NCBI RefSeq assembly: GCF_001636845.1
Contig: NZ_LITT01000002.1
Coordinates: forward strand, 1 to 64,000
Reading direction: 5' to 3'
Length of the DNA: 64,000 nt
Source: Clostridium ljungdahlii
Lineage (GTDB): Bacteria; Bacillota; Clostridia; Clostridiales; Clostridiaceae
Made by a program: the position numbers and the translations under genes. The notes below the pieces were generated by a model. The model did no database searches. It had not been told where the DNA came from and saw only the letters and a program-made list of their open reading frames with translations. Shown here one piece after another: positions 43,118-52,860 of the stretch (positions are counted from its first letter, which is position 1; every line of letters starts with the position of its first letter).

Positions 43118-44785
43118 GTGAAATTATTTAATAATTTAAAAATAAGTATAAGATTATTTATAGGTTTTACTTTAATTATAGCTATTGCATGTATAATTGG
43201 AATATTTGGATTAACAAGTATAAATAAGATAAATAATTTGGACACTCAATTGTATGAAAATAGGGCAGTTCCGCTAGGAAAGTTGACTGAAATTACTTTA
43301 TCTTCTGGGGATATAAGATCTAATTTAAAGGATGTAATCTTAGAAGATAGCCAATCGGATATAAATCAATCTATAAACAAGGTAAATTCTTTTAGCTCTA
43401 ATTTTGATAGACAATTAGATGAATTTTCAAAGTCAATTTTAACTGATTCTGGGAAAGAGGCAGTTGAAAAGCTTAAATCCTCTAAAGAAAAGTATATGGA
43501 AATAGCTAATGAAATTATGGAAATGTCGAAAAACGGAAATAACAAAAGTGAAATAAATTTACTTAATAGTAAGCTTGCTACGGCACAGAATGATGTGGCA
43601 AATAGCTTAAAAGTGATTATAAGTTTAGAGGAAAATAGTGCGAAAAGTTTTTCAGAGAGCAATGATAAAACGGCAAGTGCAAGTGGAAAACTAATTATAA
43701 TTTTTATAATTATAGGAATTGCTGCTGCTGCATTACTAGGGACAATTATTTCATTATCTATAATAAGGCCTATTAAAGAACTCATGGCATCTGCAAATAA
43801 AATTGCAAGTGGGGATTTAAATGTACATATAAATACTAGTGGAAAAGATGAAGTGGGAATACTTTCAAAGTCATTTAAAAAGATGTCAGATAGTTTAAAT
43901 GAGGTTATAACCAATATTGAAGCTGCAGCAAACCAGGTAGCTGCTGGGGCTAAGCAGGTATCAGATTCAGGTATAGCTCTTTCAGAAGGTTCTACGGAAC
44001 AAGCAAGTTCTGTGGAGGAACTGACAGCTTCTGTGGAAGAGATTTCTTCACAAATAAAACTCAATGCAGATAATGCAGGCAAGGCAAATAAGTTGACTGA
44101 ACACGTGAAAGTTAATGCAGTTAAGGGAAATTCACATATGAAGGAAATGTTAAAAAGTATGGATGATATAAATGCAGCTTCAGGTAATATATCTAAAGTT
44201 ATAAAGGCTATAGATGATATTGCTTTTCAGACAAACATTTTAGCTTTAAATGCTGCTGTTGAGGCTGCAAGGGCAGGTAAATATGGCAAAGGATTTGCAG
44301 TAGTTGCGGAGGAAGTAAGAAATTTAGCTGCAAAATCACGGGATGCTGCAAAAGAAACTACTGCATTAATAGAAGATTCTATTAAAAAAGTGGATACAGG
44401 TACTAAAATTGCAAATGAAACGGCTGAAGCTCTTGGTGAAATTGTAGAAGGAGTTGCAAAAGTAGCAGATTTTGTGGAAAGCATAGCAGAAGCTTCTAAT
44501 GAGCAGGCCACTGGTGCAGAGCAGATTAATAGTGGAATAATGGAGGTATCCCAGGTGATTCAAGAAAATTCTGCTACATCTGAAGAAAGTGCATCAGCAA
44601 GTGAAGAGCTTTCAAGCCAGGCGGATATTATGCTAGAACAAGTTAAGAAATTTAAAATAAGAAGAATAAATTCTAGTTATGATAAAATGGAAAATATAAA
44701 TCCAGAAGTGTTTAATATGTTAAAAGATATGAAGTCAAAAAAGAAATATCATGGAAAAATTGATTTAGGTGATGAAGAATATTAA
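43118..44785 (+). CDS. Methyl-accepting chemotaxis protein
   Basis: 555 residues from a GTG at 43118 (AAAGGAGTGG ribosome binding site). Membrane helices at ~12-32 and ~190-213 flank a four-helix-bundle-type extracytoplasmic sensor (~33-189). A HAMP domain follows (~214-265, [21 protein letters not shown]) and then a long coiled signalling domain with the conserved hairpin tip [23 protein letters not shown] and [17 protein letters not shown]. The ligand is not readable. It is embedded in the che operon, so it may be the main receptor for this signalling set. Confidence 0.92.
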   Translation: MKLFNNLKISIRLFIGFTLIIAIACIIGIFGLTSINKINNLDTQLYENRAVPLGKLTEITLSSGDIRSNLKDVILEDSQSDINQSINKVNSFSSNFDRQLDEFSKSILTDSGKEAVEKLKSSKEKYMEIANEIMEMSKNGNNKSEINLLNSKLATAQNDVANSLKVIISLEENSAKSFSESNDKTASASGKLIIIFIIIGIAAAALLGTIISLSIIRPIKELMASANKIASGDLNVHINTSGKDEVGILSKSFKKMSDSLNEVITNIEAAANQVAAGAKQVSDSGIALSEGSTEQASSVEELTASVEEISSQIKLNADNAGKANKLTEHVKVNAVKGNSHMKEMLKSMDDINAASGNISKVIKAIDDIAFQTNILALNAAVEAARAGKYGKGFAVVAEEVRNLAAKSRDAAKETTALIEDSIKKVDTGTKIANETAEALGEIVEGVAKVADFVESIAEASNEQATGAEQINSGIMEVSQVIQENSATSEESASASEELSSQADIMLEQVKKFKIRRINSSYDKMENINPEVFNMLKDMKSKKKYHGKIDLGDEEY

Positions 44786-44862
44786 ATGTTTCCAATAGGC
44801 AGTTATCTGCGTGCATATTGAGTATTTTTAAATCATTCTATTTACAGAAAGGAAAAGACAAA

Positions 44863-45882
44863 ATGGAGACAAAAAAAATAAGGGTTCTGATTGTCGATGA
44901 CAGTTTAGTATTTAGAGAAGTTATATCCATGGGTATTTCTTCTGAACCATATATAGAAGTAGTAGCTAGAGCGGTTGATCCTTTTGATGCCAGGGATAAA
45001 ATACTTGAATTTCATCCTGATGTGATGATATGTGATGTGCAGATGCCAAAGATGAATGGTATAGAGTTTATAAAAAGATTGCTTCCACAGTATCCACTTC
45101 CTATAATAGTTGTAAGTTCTATAAATGAATCATTAGTAGATGCAATGGAAGCAGGTGCTGTAGATTTTGTTTCAAAGCCAGATGTACAATCTACAAATAG
45201 TGTAAAAGCTTTTATAGGCACTTTGATAGAAAAGATCAATACGTGCTATGGTGTAAATGTAGTATCTGGTAAAAAAAAGAAATCAGTTTTGTTTAATATA
45301 AGTCAGCACATTAATACAAATAAGATAATTGTAATAGGAGCATCTACAGGAGGTACTGAAGCTGTATATAATATACTTAAAACATTTCCTGAAAACATGC
45401 CCGGTATTTTAATTGTACAGCATATACCGCCTGTCTTTTCAAGAATGTTTGCAGAAAGACTTAATAGTCAAACAAAATTACAAGTAAGAGAGGCACAAGG
45501 GGGGGAGTATGTTGAAACTGGAAGGGTATTAATTGCCCCTGGTGATAAACATATGACCATTAAAAAGATTGGAAATAAGTATAAGGTTCAACTATTTCGT
45601 GGTGAAAAAGTCAATGGACATTGTCCTTCTGTAGATGTACTTTTTGAATCGGTAGCAAAGGAAGCCTCTAAAAATGCAATTGGTATTATACTTACTGGTA
45701 TGGGCTATGATGGTGCTAAGGGACTTCGTTATATGAGAAGAAAAGGAGCTCAAACTATTGGACAAGATGAGAAATCATCTGTAGTATATGGCATGCCCAA
45801 AGTTGCCTACGAAATAGGGGCTGTAGAAAAACAAGTATCTCTTGATAATATACCTGAGGTGCTGTTTGGTATGCTGCGCTAA
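44863..45882 (+). CDS. cheB: Chemotaxis protein-glutamate methylesterase CheB
   Basis: 339 residues from ATG 44863 (GAAAGGA upstream). A receiver domain (DDS near residue 11, Asp in MICDVQMPKMNG ~57, Lys in FVSKPD ~107) is followed by the methylesterase: GASTGGTEA with catalytic Ser (~165), VQHIPPVFS with catalytic His (~193), and ILTGMGYDGAKG with catalytic Asp (~286). It demethylates receptors during adaptation. The partner methyltransferase cheR is not in the window. Its stop overlaps the end of the convergent SDR gene by 4 bases. Confidence 0.93.
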   Translation: METKKIRVLIVDDSLVFREVISMGISSEPYIEVVARAVDPFDARDKILEFHPDVMICDVQMPKMNGIEFIKRLLPQYPLPIIVVSSINESLVDAMEAGAVDFVSKPDVQSTNSVKAFIGTLIEKINTCYGVNVVSGKKKKSVLFNISQHINTNKIIVIGASTGGTEAVYNILKTFPENMPGILIVQHIPPVFSRMFAERLNSQTKLQVREAQGGEYVETGRVLIAPGDKHMTIKKIGNKYKVQLFRGEKVNGHCPSVDVLFESVAKEASKNAIGIILTGMGYDGAKGLRYMRRKGAQTIGQDEKSSVVYGMPKVAYEIGAVEKQVSLDNIPEVLFGMLR

Positions 45883-46661
45883 TTATGAGTCCTGTGCTTT
45901 TTTGCCCATATTTTAAATACTAGTGCGTTTATAATATCATATATACCATAAATGAATGGAAAAACACGATTTATGGTGTAGTAACTAAGGGCATATAAAG
46001 GTGAAGGGTAAACGGAATGAAAGTTGAATTTTATACCTATGAGCATACAGAAGGCTACCCATTTAGGTGGATGAATAGGGAATGGAATGGGTGCTTTTTC
46101 ACCTGCATTTTTAAAAAAATTTGATGCAGTTGCTACTGGATAAACAAGAGTGAGTTTCCCTCTGTCATTTTTTTCAAAACGGTATGTGTGAACAAAGTGG
46201 TCTATAGCTGATTTTGTTGAACAATAAAGGGCATAGCCGGGAAGTGGTACATGGCTTACTGCAGAACATGTTATTACTACAGTATAACGCCTTCCTTTAT
46301 TTAGCTCTTTCATTTTTTCAAAGGAGTATATTGGTGAAATTACGTTTGTTTTAAAAATATTTTCTATATGATTCCAATCAGCTTTGTTTAGTTCTTCGCA
46401 ATAGGCAAAACCTGCATTTGCAATGAATAGATCTATACCGCCCATTTTTTTAAAAGCAAAATCAAATAATTTATCTATATTTTCTTTCTGAGATACATCA
46501 CATTTATAGGGAGTTATTTTATTGTTTATATCAGGTATATTTTCTATGCTTCGTCCGACTGCAATAATTGTAGTATCATATTTTGCTAGCATTTTCAGTA
46601 GTTCCCCTCCAATACCAGAAGAAGCACCTGTAATTATAATTCGTTTTCCATTTAAGTTCAT
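45879..46661 (-). CDS. Short-chain dehydrogenase/reductase (SDR), membrane-associated type
   Basis: 260 residues. Rossmann motif TGASSGIG (~11-18), NAG at ~86, catalytic Ser in ITCSAVSH (~134) and YALYCSTK giving Tyr-x3-Lys (~147-151). The C-terminal part (~200-255) is hydrophobic (YALSYYTINRVFPFIYGIYDIINALVFK), suggesting membrane association as in SDRs acting on lipids. Substrate unknown. It has its own ribosome binding site (AGGAGG on the reverse strand). Confidence 0.87.
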   Translation of the reverse strand: MNLNGKRIIITGASSGIGGELLKMLAKYDTTIIAVGRSIENIPDINNKITPYKCDVSQKENIDKLFDFAFKKMGGIDLFIANAGFAYCEELNKADWNHIENIFKTNVISPIYSFEKMKELNKGRRYTVVITCSAVSHVPLPGYALYCSTKSAIDHFVHTYRFEKNDRGKLTLVYPVATASNFFKNAGEKAPIPFPIHPPKWVAFCMLIGIKFNFHSVYPSPLYALSYYTINRVFPFIYGIYDIINALVFKIWAKKHRTHN

Positions 46662-46684
46662 AGTTATCCTCCTTTAACTAATTG

Positions 46685-47015
46685 AACTTTCGCACATATA
46701 AAATTTTGACTTAATATGAAAATAATGCGAAACATTTTTTAGAGGACAATTGACAGAGGACATAGGACAGTGAAGGTAAGTTTCCTTCCTTATGTCAGAA
46801 AACTAATTTATTTTTTTAGGCTTGTTTTGCTAATATAAAAAGCTTCAAATTTATATAAATCAGCAATATTTCGCTTTAGCGAAATGAGTCATTAAAAATT
46901 TAATTAAAGATTTTTCGTAGTGCAGCGGAGGAAAATCCTCCTTCACTGTACTATGTCAATTGTCCTCTGTCCTCTCAAAAATATTGCGACGCAATATTTT
47001 TAAATTGCGAAAGTT
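46685..47015. repeat. Palindromic repeat of the 58.33-kb family, interrupted by a second element
   Basis: 46685-46732 matches 58332-58379 at about 44 of 48 positions. There the element is a short hairpin bounded by AACTTTCGCA and TGCGAAAGTT; here the same outer arms are at 46685-46694 and 47006-47015, more than 300 bases apart. This implies that another sequence was inserted inside. The region also has the palindromes TTTCGCTTTAGCGAAA near 46868 and AAAAATATTGCG-A-CGCAATATTTTT near 46978. No reading frame is present. Confidence 0.6.
46741..46975. mobile_element. MITE-like element nested in the palindromic repeat
   Basis: About 235 bases bounded by imperfect ~32-base terminal inverted repeats, beginning AGAGGACAATTGACAGAGG and ending with the complement of AGAGGACAGAGGACAATTG. 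It contains no gene. Flanking T/A runs could be a target duplication, but this is not clear. It is a small non-autonomous element by structure. Confidence 0.55.
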
Positions 47016-47164
47016 GAGTTACTAATATTATATTATTTTAAAAAGGTATAATAAATACCTGTAAAACTATTAAGACAAAAAAACATAAAAAATTGTAAAA
47101 TTATCATTGACAATAGAAAAAAATAGGTATATATTGAAAGCATAATAAAACTTAATAAAGTTAA

Positions 47165-47273
47165 AACTTTCGGGGCAGGGTGAAATTCCCGATCGGCGGT
47201 ATAGTCCGCGAGCTTTTATAGCATGAACTGGTTTAATTCCAGTACCGACAGTAAAGTCTGGATAAAAGAAAGT
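47165..47273 (+). promoter_or_regulatory. FMN riboswitch (RFN element)
   Basis: An almost textbook RFN element: CTTTCGGGGCAGGGTGAAAT, TCCCGATCGGCGGTATAG, TCCGCGAGC, ACTGGTTTAATTCCAGTACC, GACAGTAAAGTCTGGATAAAAGAAAG. FMN binding should turn off the ribD-ribE-ribBA-ribH operon via the terminator at 47317. Confidence 0.97.
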
Positions 47274-47316
47274 AAAGATATAGTTTAAGCTATGTTTTTA
47301 TGTGTTTTGTAATTTT

Positions 47317-47346
47317 ATTCCCTGAAGGTTGCTTCAGGGAATTTTT
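47317..47346 (+). terminator. FMN riboswitch terminator
   Basis: An 11-bp perfect stem (ATTCCCTGAAG with CTTCAGGGAAT), 4-base loop, then a T-run. Confidence 0.9.
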
Positions 47347-47449
47347 ATATGCAAAATTTCAAGAAAAGTAGGAGTTCTATAAATATTCAATGTTATATTT
47401 TTATAAAAAAGTAAATAAATATATAATTTAAATTATGGAAGTGAATCTT

Positions 47450-48568
47450 ATGGAAAAAGAAAATACAGATGAAAAGTATATGAAAGAAGCTTTAAAACTA
47501 GCTTTATTGGGAAAAGGATTTGTGAATCCAAACCCCCTTGTGGGAGCTGTGATAGTTAAAAATGGAAAGATAATAGGAAAAGGTTATCATAGGTTCTTTG
47601 GAGGGCCTCATGCGGAAGTATATGCACTTAGAGAAGCAGGAGATAATGCAAAAGGTGCAGATTTGTATGTAACGTTAGAACCTTGTTCACATTATGGAAA
47701 AACTCCGCCTTGTGCAAAAGCTATAGTAGAAGCTGGAATAAAAAAGGTAGTAATAGGAAGCGTAGATCCAAATCCTCTTGTATCAGGAAGAGGTGTAAAA
47801 ATTTTAAGAGATGAAAATATAGAAGTAGTTACCGGGGTTATGGAAAGAGAAGCTGTAAAAATAAATGAGATATTTATGAATTATATAAAGTCAAAGTTAC
47901 CTTTTGTAATTTTAAAATCGGGAGTTACTTTAGATGGAAAAATAGCTACAGTTAGTGGTGAATCTAAGTGGATAACAGGTGAAAAATCAAGGTTAAAAGT
48001 TCACAAGATGCGAAATAGAGTTATGGCAATTATGGTTGGAGTAGGTACTGTGATTTTAGATGACCCTCTCTTAACTACAAGGCTTGAAGAAAAGTGTAAA
48101 AGTCCTAAGGCTGTAATTGTAGACTCAAAGCTGAGAGTACCTGTTGAATCTCAAATTTTTAAAACTTCTTGTGAAAGAGAAATAATAATAGCATGTACAG
48201 AAAAATTTGATAAAGACAAGGCAGAGTCTTTAAAATCTATGGGAGTAAATATAGTTGTCTGTCCAGAAAATAAAGAAGGAAGGGTGGATTTAAAATATTT
48301 AACTGAAAAACTTGGAGAAATGGGTATAGATAGTGTACTTGTTGAGGGAGGTGCAGAACTTAATTTTTCTGCACTTAAGTCTGGAATTGTAAATAAAGTT
48401 ATTTATTTTATTGCACCTAAAATACTTGGAGGTAAGAATGCTAAAACTTCAGTTGAAGGATATGGAATTGAAAACCTCTCAGACAGTATAAAATTAAAAG
48501 ATATATGTGCAGAAAATGTGGGAGAGGATATTATGATACAAGCCTATGTAATAAATGCTGAAAATTAG
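47450..48568 (+). CDS. ribD: Riboflavin biosynthesis deaminase/reductase RibD
   Basis: 372 residues from ATG 47450, which has GGAAGTGA five bases upstream; ATG 47435 lacks a ribosome binding site. The N-terminal deaminase has zinc ligands in HAEVYAL (~50) and PCSHYGKTPPC (~75-85). The C-terminal reductase begins near 145 (PFVILKSGVTLDGKIAT) with the NADPH region LVEGGAELNFS near 293. It performs the second and third steps from the GTP-derived pyrimidine. First gene of the FMN-controlled operon. Confidence 0.94.
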   Translation: MEKENTDEKYMKEALKLALLGKGFVNPNPLVGAVIVKNGKIIGKGYHRFFGGPHAEVYALREAGDNAKGADLYVTLEPCSHYGKTPPCAKAIVEAGIKKVVIGSVDPNPLVSGRGVKILRDENIEVVTGVMEREAVKINEIFMNYIKSKLPFVILKSGVTLDGKIATVSGESKWITGEKSRLKVHKMRNRVMAIMVGVGTVILDDPLLTTRLEEKCKSPKAVIVDSKLRVPVESQIFKTSCEREIIIACTEKFDKDKAESLKSMGVNIVVCPENKEGRVDLKYLTEKLGEMGIDSVLVEGGAELNFSALKSGIVNKVIYFIAPKILGGKNAKTSVEGYGIENLSDSIKLKDICAENVGEDIMIQAYVINAEN

Positions 48569-48583
48569 AAAGAAGGGATAAAC

Positions 48584-49237
48584 TTGTTTACTGGTTTGGT
48601 AGAAGAAATAGGAGAAATATTAAAAGTATCAAAGGGAAGAAATTCTTCAAAAGTGTGTATAAAGGCAGAAAGTTTACTGGATGGAGTTAAATTGGGAGAC
48701 AGCATTGCTGTAAATGGAACTTGTGTTACTGTAGTTGATTTAAAAAAAGATTCTTTTACTGTAGATATTATGGCTGAAACTTTGAGAATGAGCAGTTTAA
48801 AAGATTTAAAAATAGGAAGCAAAGTTAACCTGGAAAGGGCTCTAAGGCTTGGAGACAGATTAGGTGGGCATATAGTAAGTGGACATATAGATGGTACTGG
48901 AAAAATTGTAGATGTGAGAGAAGAGGACATCTCAACCTGGATAGACATAGAGGCGTCTTCTGATTTACTTAGATATATAGTACGAAAAGGTTCCGTGACT
49001 ATAGATGGTGTGAGCCTTACTGTAGCAGAATTAAATAAAAATTGTTTTAGTGTGTCCCTTATACCCCATACTAAGATGGAAACTATTTTAGATTATAAAA
49101 AAATAGGGGATTTAGTAAATATAGAGTGTGATTTAATAGGAAAATATGTAGAAAAGATGGTTTTGAATCCAAAAAAAGAGTCAGAAAAGAGCGGCAGTAT
49201 AGATGCCTTAAAACTAAAGGAATATGGCTTTATCTGA
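48584..49237 (+). CDS. ribE: Riboflavin synthase alpha chain RibE
   Basis: 217 residues from a TTG at 48584, preceded by AGAAGGGA; the product begins MFTGLVEEIG, the invariant start of the family. Two lumazine-binding repeats are visible, each with a GDSIAVNGTCVTV/GSVTIDGVSLTV strand, and the second starts near 98 (GHIVSGHIDGTG). It dismutates two lumazines to riboflavin. It follows ribD by 15 bases. Confidence 0.94.
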   Translation: MFTGLVEEIGEILKVSKGRNSSKVCIKAESLLDGVKLGDSIAVNGTCVTVVDLKKDSFTVDIMAETLRMSSLKDLKIGSKVNLERALRLGDRLGGHIVSGHIDGTGKIVDVREEDISTWIDIEASSDLLRYIVRKGSVTIDGVSLTVAELNKNCFSVSLIPHTKMETILDYKKIGDLVNIECDLIGKYVEKMVLNPKKESEKSGSIDALKLKEYGFI

Positions 49238-49238
49238 T

Positions 49239-49513
49239 GGCTACCTACTGTAACACTCCCACGCGCACAGCGAAAGCGACTATCACCAAATCAAAGATTT
49301 GGGATATCTGCTTTTCTATCAAAGCGGGAGCTAACAGTAGCTACGCCCCTAGATAATTCATCTAAACTTAGTGAGAGAAACAAAACTCTAAAGAGAAAGC
49401 GACTATCATCAAATCAAAGATCTGAGATATCTGCTTGCACACAGCGAAAGCGACTATACCAAATCAGAGATTTGGAATATCTGCTTTTCCCACTAAGTAA
49501 GATTCATTGATGC
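49239..49513 (+). repeat. Triple repeat between ribE and ribBA inside two large inverted repeats
   Basis: Three imperfect ~48-base copies lie at about 49265-49315, 49391-49438 and 49437-49491. They share the pattern GCGAAAGCGACTAT, CAAATCAAAGATTTG (itself a hairpin), and GATATCTGCTT. The first copy sits in an outer inverted repeat, GGCTACCTACTGT...CTCCC (49239-49260) with GGGAGCTAACAGTAGCTACGCC (49326-49347). The other two lie between ATTCATCTAAACTTAGTGAG (49357) and its near-complement ending at 49508. This 330-base stretch has no gene and interrupts the rib operon. Confidence 0.75.
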
Positions 49514-49514
49514 A

Positions 49515-49541
49515 ATAAGGCATTTTCTTTCAGATGCCTAA
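49515..49541 (+). repeat. Small dispersed hairpin, copy 2
   Basis: AGGCAT-TTTCTTTCAG-ATGCCT in a 27-base context matching 1852-1878 except for two bases. It lies 30 bases before ribBA. Confidence 0.5.
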
Positions 49542-49570
49542 ACATTTATTTTTGAAGGGAGATAAAAATC

Positions 49571-50776
49571 ATGAATTTTAAATTTGATACTATAGAAGAT
49601 GCAATAAAAGATCTTAAACAAGGGAAAATGATCATAATTGTAGATGATGAAGGAAGAGAAAATGAAGGTGATTTAGTTATACCTGCAGAAAAGGCAACTG
49701 GGGAAAATATTAATTTTATGATCAAATATGCAAAAGGTCTCTTGTGTGCACCAATTGAAGAAGAAATAGCAATAAAACTTGGATTAAATCCTATGGTTCA
49801 GCATAACACAGACAATCATGAAACGGCATTTACTGTAACTGTTGACTATAAAGATACTACAACGGGAATATCAGCTTTTGAAAGGGCTCATACCATAAAT
49901 ATGATAGCTGCTTCAAATTCTAAAGATGACTTTAGGAGACCAGGACACATATTTCCGCTTATAGCTAAAGAAAATGGAGTGTTTGACAGAACTGGGCATA
50001 CGGAAGCTTCAGTTGATCTAGCTAAGCTTGCAGGATTTAAAGGTGCAGCAGCAATATGTGAAATAATAAAAGATGATGGAACTATGGCAAGAAGAGATGA
50101 CTTGATGGAGTTTGCTAAAGAACATAATTTAAAAATTGTTACTATAGTGGACTTAATAGCCTATAGAAAGAAAACAGAGAAATTAGTTAAAAGAGTGGCT
50201 TCTGCTAATCTTCCAACTAGGTTTGGAAAATTTAAAATTATAGGTTATAAAAATATATTAAACGGTGATGAGCATGTGTGCCTTGTAAAGGGAGATAACT
50301 TTGAAAAAGAACCTGTCCTTGTGAGAGTACATTCAGAGTGTCTTACGGGAGATGTTTTTCACTCACTTAGATGCGACTGCGGACAGCAGCTTCAATCTGC
50401 ACTTAAACAGATAGAAAAAGAAGGCAAAGGTGTACTTTTATATATGAGTCAAGAAGGAAGAGGCATAGGAATTTTAAATAAGATAAAAGCTTATAAGCTT
50501 CAAGAAAATGGAATGGATACAGTAGAGGCAAATTTAGCATTGGGATTTCCAGCAGATATGCGTGATTATGGGATAGGAGCACAAATACTTAAAGATATAG
50601 GTATTAAAAAAATAAAACTTCTTACGAATAATCCAAAGAAAATTGAGGGACTTTCAGATTATGGATTGGAAATAGTAGAGAGAGTACCTATTGAAGTAGA
50701 TTGTTCGAAGGAAAGTAAGAGATATATGAAAACTAAACGGGAAAAGATGGGACATTTATTAAAATTATATAAATAA
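49571..50776 (+). CDS. ribBA: Bifunctional DHBP synthase / GTP cyclohydrolase II RibBA
   Basis: 401 residues. The N-terminal DHBP synthase (~1-200) has [17 protein letters not shown] and RPGHIFPL plus GHTEASVDL. The C-terminal GTP cyclohydrolase II has [21 protein letters not shown] with the three zinc Cys, then SQEGRGIG. It makes both riboflavin precursors, from ribulose-5-phosphate and from GTP. It has its own ribosome binding site (GAAGGGAG) after the repeat-filled gap. Confidence 0.95.
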   Translation: MNFKFDTIEDAIKDLKQGKMIIIVDDEGRENEGDLVIPAEKATGENINFMIKYAKGLLCAPIEEEIAIKLGLNPMVQHNTDNHETAFTVTVDYKDTTTGISAFERAHTINMIAASNSKDDFRRPGHIFPLIAKENGVFDRTGHTEASVDLAKLAGFKGAAAICEIIKDDGTMARRDDLMEFAKEHNLKIVTIVDLIAYRKKTEKLVKRVASANLPTRFGKFKIIGYKNILNGDEHVCLVKGDNFEKEPVLVRVHSECLTGDVFHSLRCDCGQQLQSALKQIEKEGKGVLLYMSQEGRGIGILNKIKAYKLQENGMDTVEANLALGFPADMRDYGIGAQILKDIGIKKIKLLTNNPKKIEGLSDYGLEIVERVPIEVDCSKESKRYMKTKREKMGHLLKLYK

Positions 50777-50799
50777 AAATAGAAAAGAGAGGATTATTT

Positions 50800-51261
50800 A
50801 TGAAGACATATGAAGGAAAATTAGTTGCAGAAGGTTTAAAATTTGGAATTGTAATTGCAAGATTTAATGAATTTATAGGCACAAAATTGCTAGAGGGTGC
50901 GTTAGACTGCTTAAAAAGACATGGAGCATGTGAAGAAGACATTGAGGTAGCTTGGGTTCCAGGAGCTTTTGAAATACCAGTGATTTCAAAGAAAATGGCT
51001 TTTTCTAAAAAGTATGATGCAGTTATTTGTCTGGGAGCAGTAATAAGAGGACAGACGCCTCATTTTGATTATGTAGCAAATGAAGTGTCAAAGGGAGTAG
51101 CAAGTGTTTCCCTTGAAAGCGGTATGCCAGTTATATTCAGTGTTCTTACCACAGATAATATAGAGCAAGCTGTAGAAAGAGCAGGAACTAAAGGTGGAAA
51201 TAAAGGGTATGATGGAGCTATGTCAGCTATAGAAATGGCAAATTTAATGAAACAGTTTTAA
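50800..51261 (+). CDS. ribH: 6,7-dimethyl-8-ribityllumazine synthase RibH
   Basis: 153 residues. Family features: [28 protein letters not shown] near 56, [21 protein letters not shown] with catalytic His (~88), and [25 protein letters not shown]. It condenses the two RibBA/RibD-derived precursors to lumazine and normally forms a 60-mer with RibE. Last gene of the rib operon. Confidence 0.96.
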   Translation: MKTYEGKLVAEGLKFGIVIARFNEFIGTKLLEGALDCLKRHGACEEDIEVAWVPGAFEIPVISKKMAFSKKYDAVICLGAVIRGQTPHFDYVANEVSKGVASVSLESGMPVIFSVLTTDNIEQAVERAGTKGGNKGYDGAMSAIEMANLMKQF

Positions 51262-51278
51262 AGATAATAAACGCTAAA

Positions 51279-51361
51279 TCAATTCACAATGAATGATGTA
51301 CAATTCACAATTAAGGATGATTTTCTGTTACCACAGAAAATCTACCGAAATTGTGAATTGA
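51279..51361. repeat. Small palindromic repeat after ribH
   Basis: Two direct copies of CAATTCACAAT (51280, 51301) face an inverted copy ATTGTGAATTG (51350-51360), with an inner hairpin ATTTTCTG-TTACCA-CAGAAAAT. This is the structure of short clostridial intergenic repeats. It abuts the end of the convergent flippase gene. Confidence 0.6.
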
Positions 51362-52699
51362 TTATAGAATATGACAGCAGCTCCTGCTGCTTTTTTTTAT
51401 TTCTTTCATATTTAAAATTAAAGTGGTAGATGAAGTTATTATTAAACTTATTGCAGTACTGTATATATTTATCCATGATATACCTGCAAGTATGTATATT
51501 AATATGACTTCTAAGATGGCAGAAATCAAGGAGTTTTTTAATAGTATATTTTGTTTGCCAATGCCATTTAAAATACCAGAAGTAGAAAAGGAGACAAAGG
51601 TAACAGGAGCAGCTAGTGAAGCAAATTTTATATAATTTCCCAGGTCATTTCTATTATAAAATAATTTTCCTAAGTAATCTCCAGTGGAAAGGCAAATTAC
51701 CATGGTACAGATACCTAAAAATAAAGATATTTTTATAATCTGATGAATTCTTTTTTCTATAGACCAGTAATTTTTACGGCTCATCTTTTCTGATAAATCT
51801 GGAATGAGAACCATGGATATGGAATTTATAATTGTAATTGGAAAAAATATTATATTTAAAGCCATGCCGTCAAATTTACCTATCATAGCTAGGGCTAAGT
51901 TGTACTCTATGCCAGATGCTACAAGCCTTCTTGGGGTTATAAGTGTAGAGACAGCACCAAGTGCAGTAGACAAAAATCCATTTAAACAAAGGGGAAAAGA
52001 TAGTACCAGTATATTGAATAAAAGCTGAAGTTTGTCTTCGGGATTTGAAAAACTAGATCTAAATTTTCTCCTTCTAGTTTTATACATGATGTAAAGTAAT
52101 ATAAAACTTATAAATTCTCCTATAGTTAAAGTTGTATAAGCTGCTGTTACAGTGCTGCTTACATCTTTCAAGGAAAATATAGTTATTATGCTAATTATTA
52201 TGACAATGCGGAGAAATTTTTCTGATATATCTATAATTGCAGGTATTTTAACCTGAGATATTCCATAAAAATATCCTTTTAGTATGGAAGACAAAGCTAT
52301 GAAGAACATAGCTGGGCACATAGCCTGCAGGGCATGTATCGATCTAGGGTCATCTACTATTTTAGTACCTATGTAAGGAGCATTTATAAAGACGGTACAG
52401 ACTATAAGTAAAGCAAAGAGTGAATTAAAAGTTAGAGATGCATCTATGGAATTATTTAAATTATTAAAATCATCTTTGCTAAAATATACGGCAGCTATTT
52501 TGGAAATGGCTGCTACCATACCTCCCGATATAAGGCATATGAACAAATCATATATAGGCATTATTAGTCCATAGAGACCTATTCCTTCAGCTCCAAGTTC
52601 TCTAGATAATATTATGGGAAATATAAATGCAAATATAGAAGTAATTAAATTTGAACAAATTAAAATAAGTGAATTTTTTAAAAACCTGTCTCTTTTCAT
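51362..52699 (-). CDS. SpoVB-like polysaccharide/lipid flippase (MOP superfamily)
   Basis: 445 residues with about 12-14 membrane helices and almost no soluble part. Features are FLKNSLILICSNLITSIFAFIFPIILSRELGAEGIG, a typical first helix of SpoVB/Wzx-type proteins, plus YGLIMPIYDLFICLISGGM and LKGYFYGISQ. Relatives move lipid-linked precursors during cortex or wall synthesis. Which one is not fixed by sequence; several paralogues are common in clostridia. The C-terminus (SRSCCHIL) runs into the rib terminator. Confidence 0.8.
   Translation of the reverse strand: MKRDRFLKNSLILICSNLITSIFAFIFPIILSRELGAEGIGLYGLIMPIYDLFICLISGGMVAAISKIAAVYFSKDDFNNLNNSIDASLTFNSLFALLIVCTVFINAPYIGTKIVDDPRSIHALQAMCPAMFFIALSSILKGYFYGISQVKIPAIIDISEKFLRIVIIISIITIFSLKDVSSTVTAAYTTLTIGEFISFILLYIMYKTRRRKFRSSFSNPEDKLQLLFNILVLSFPLCLNGFLSTALGAVSTLITPRRLVASGIEYNLALAMIGKFDGMALNIIFFPITIINSISMVLIPDLSEKMSRKNYWSIEKRIHQIIKISLFLGICTMVICLSTGDYLGKLFYNRNDLGNYIKFASLAAPVTFVSFSTSGILNGIGKQNILLKNSLISAILEVILIYILAGISWINIYSTAISLIITSSTTLILNMKEIKKSSRSCCHIL
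51375..51398 (+). terminator. Terminator of the rib operon
   Basis: CAGCAG-CTC-CTGCTG followed by C and eight T. It lies inside the last codons of the convergent flippase gene. Confidence 0.75.
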
Positions 52700-52860
52700 A
52701 AAAACTCCCGTAATTAAAATTAGAATTAATATTAATAATTATGATAAGGATTTAAAGTATATTCTTTTTACTCATAAAAGTTTCTATTAGGCATTTTGTG
52801 ATATACTAAACTTAAATTGTAAAGTTATATGAAAATTCATGATAGAAAGGATTGTTTTTG

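Noticed and set aside
43366-44082. 238-codon reverse frame inside the chemoreceptor gene
   Set aside because: Antisense of a helical, Ala/Ser-rich receptor; no start signal or domain.
49265-49491. Three regularly built repeats as a CRISPR array
   Set aside because: Only three imperfect copies, unequal spacing (one pair overlaps), no unique spacers and no cas genes; the units are hairpins within larger inverted repeats.
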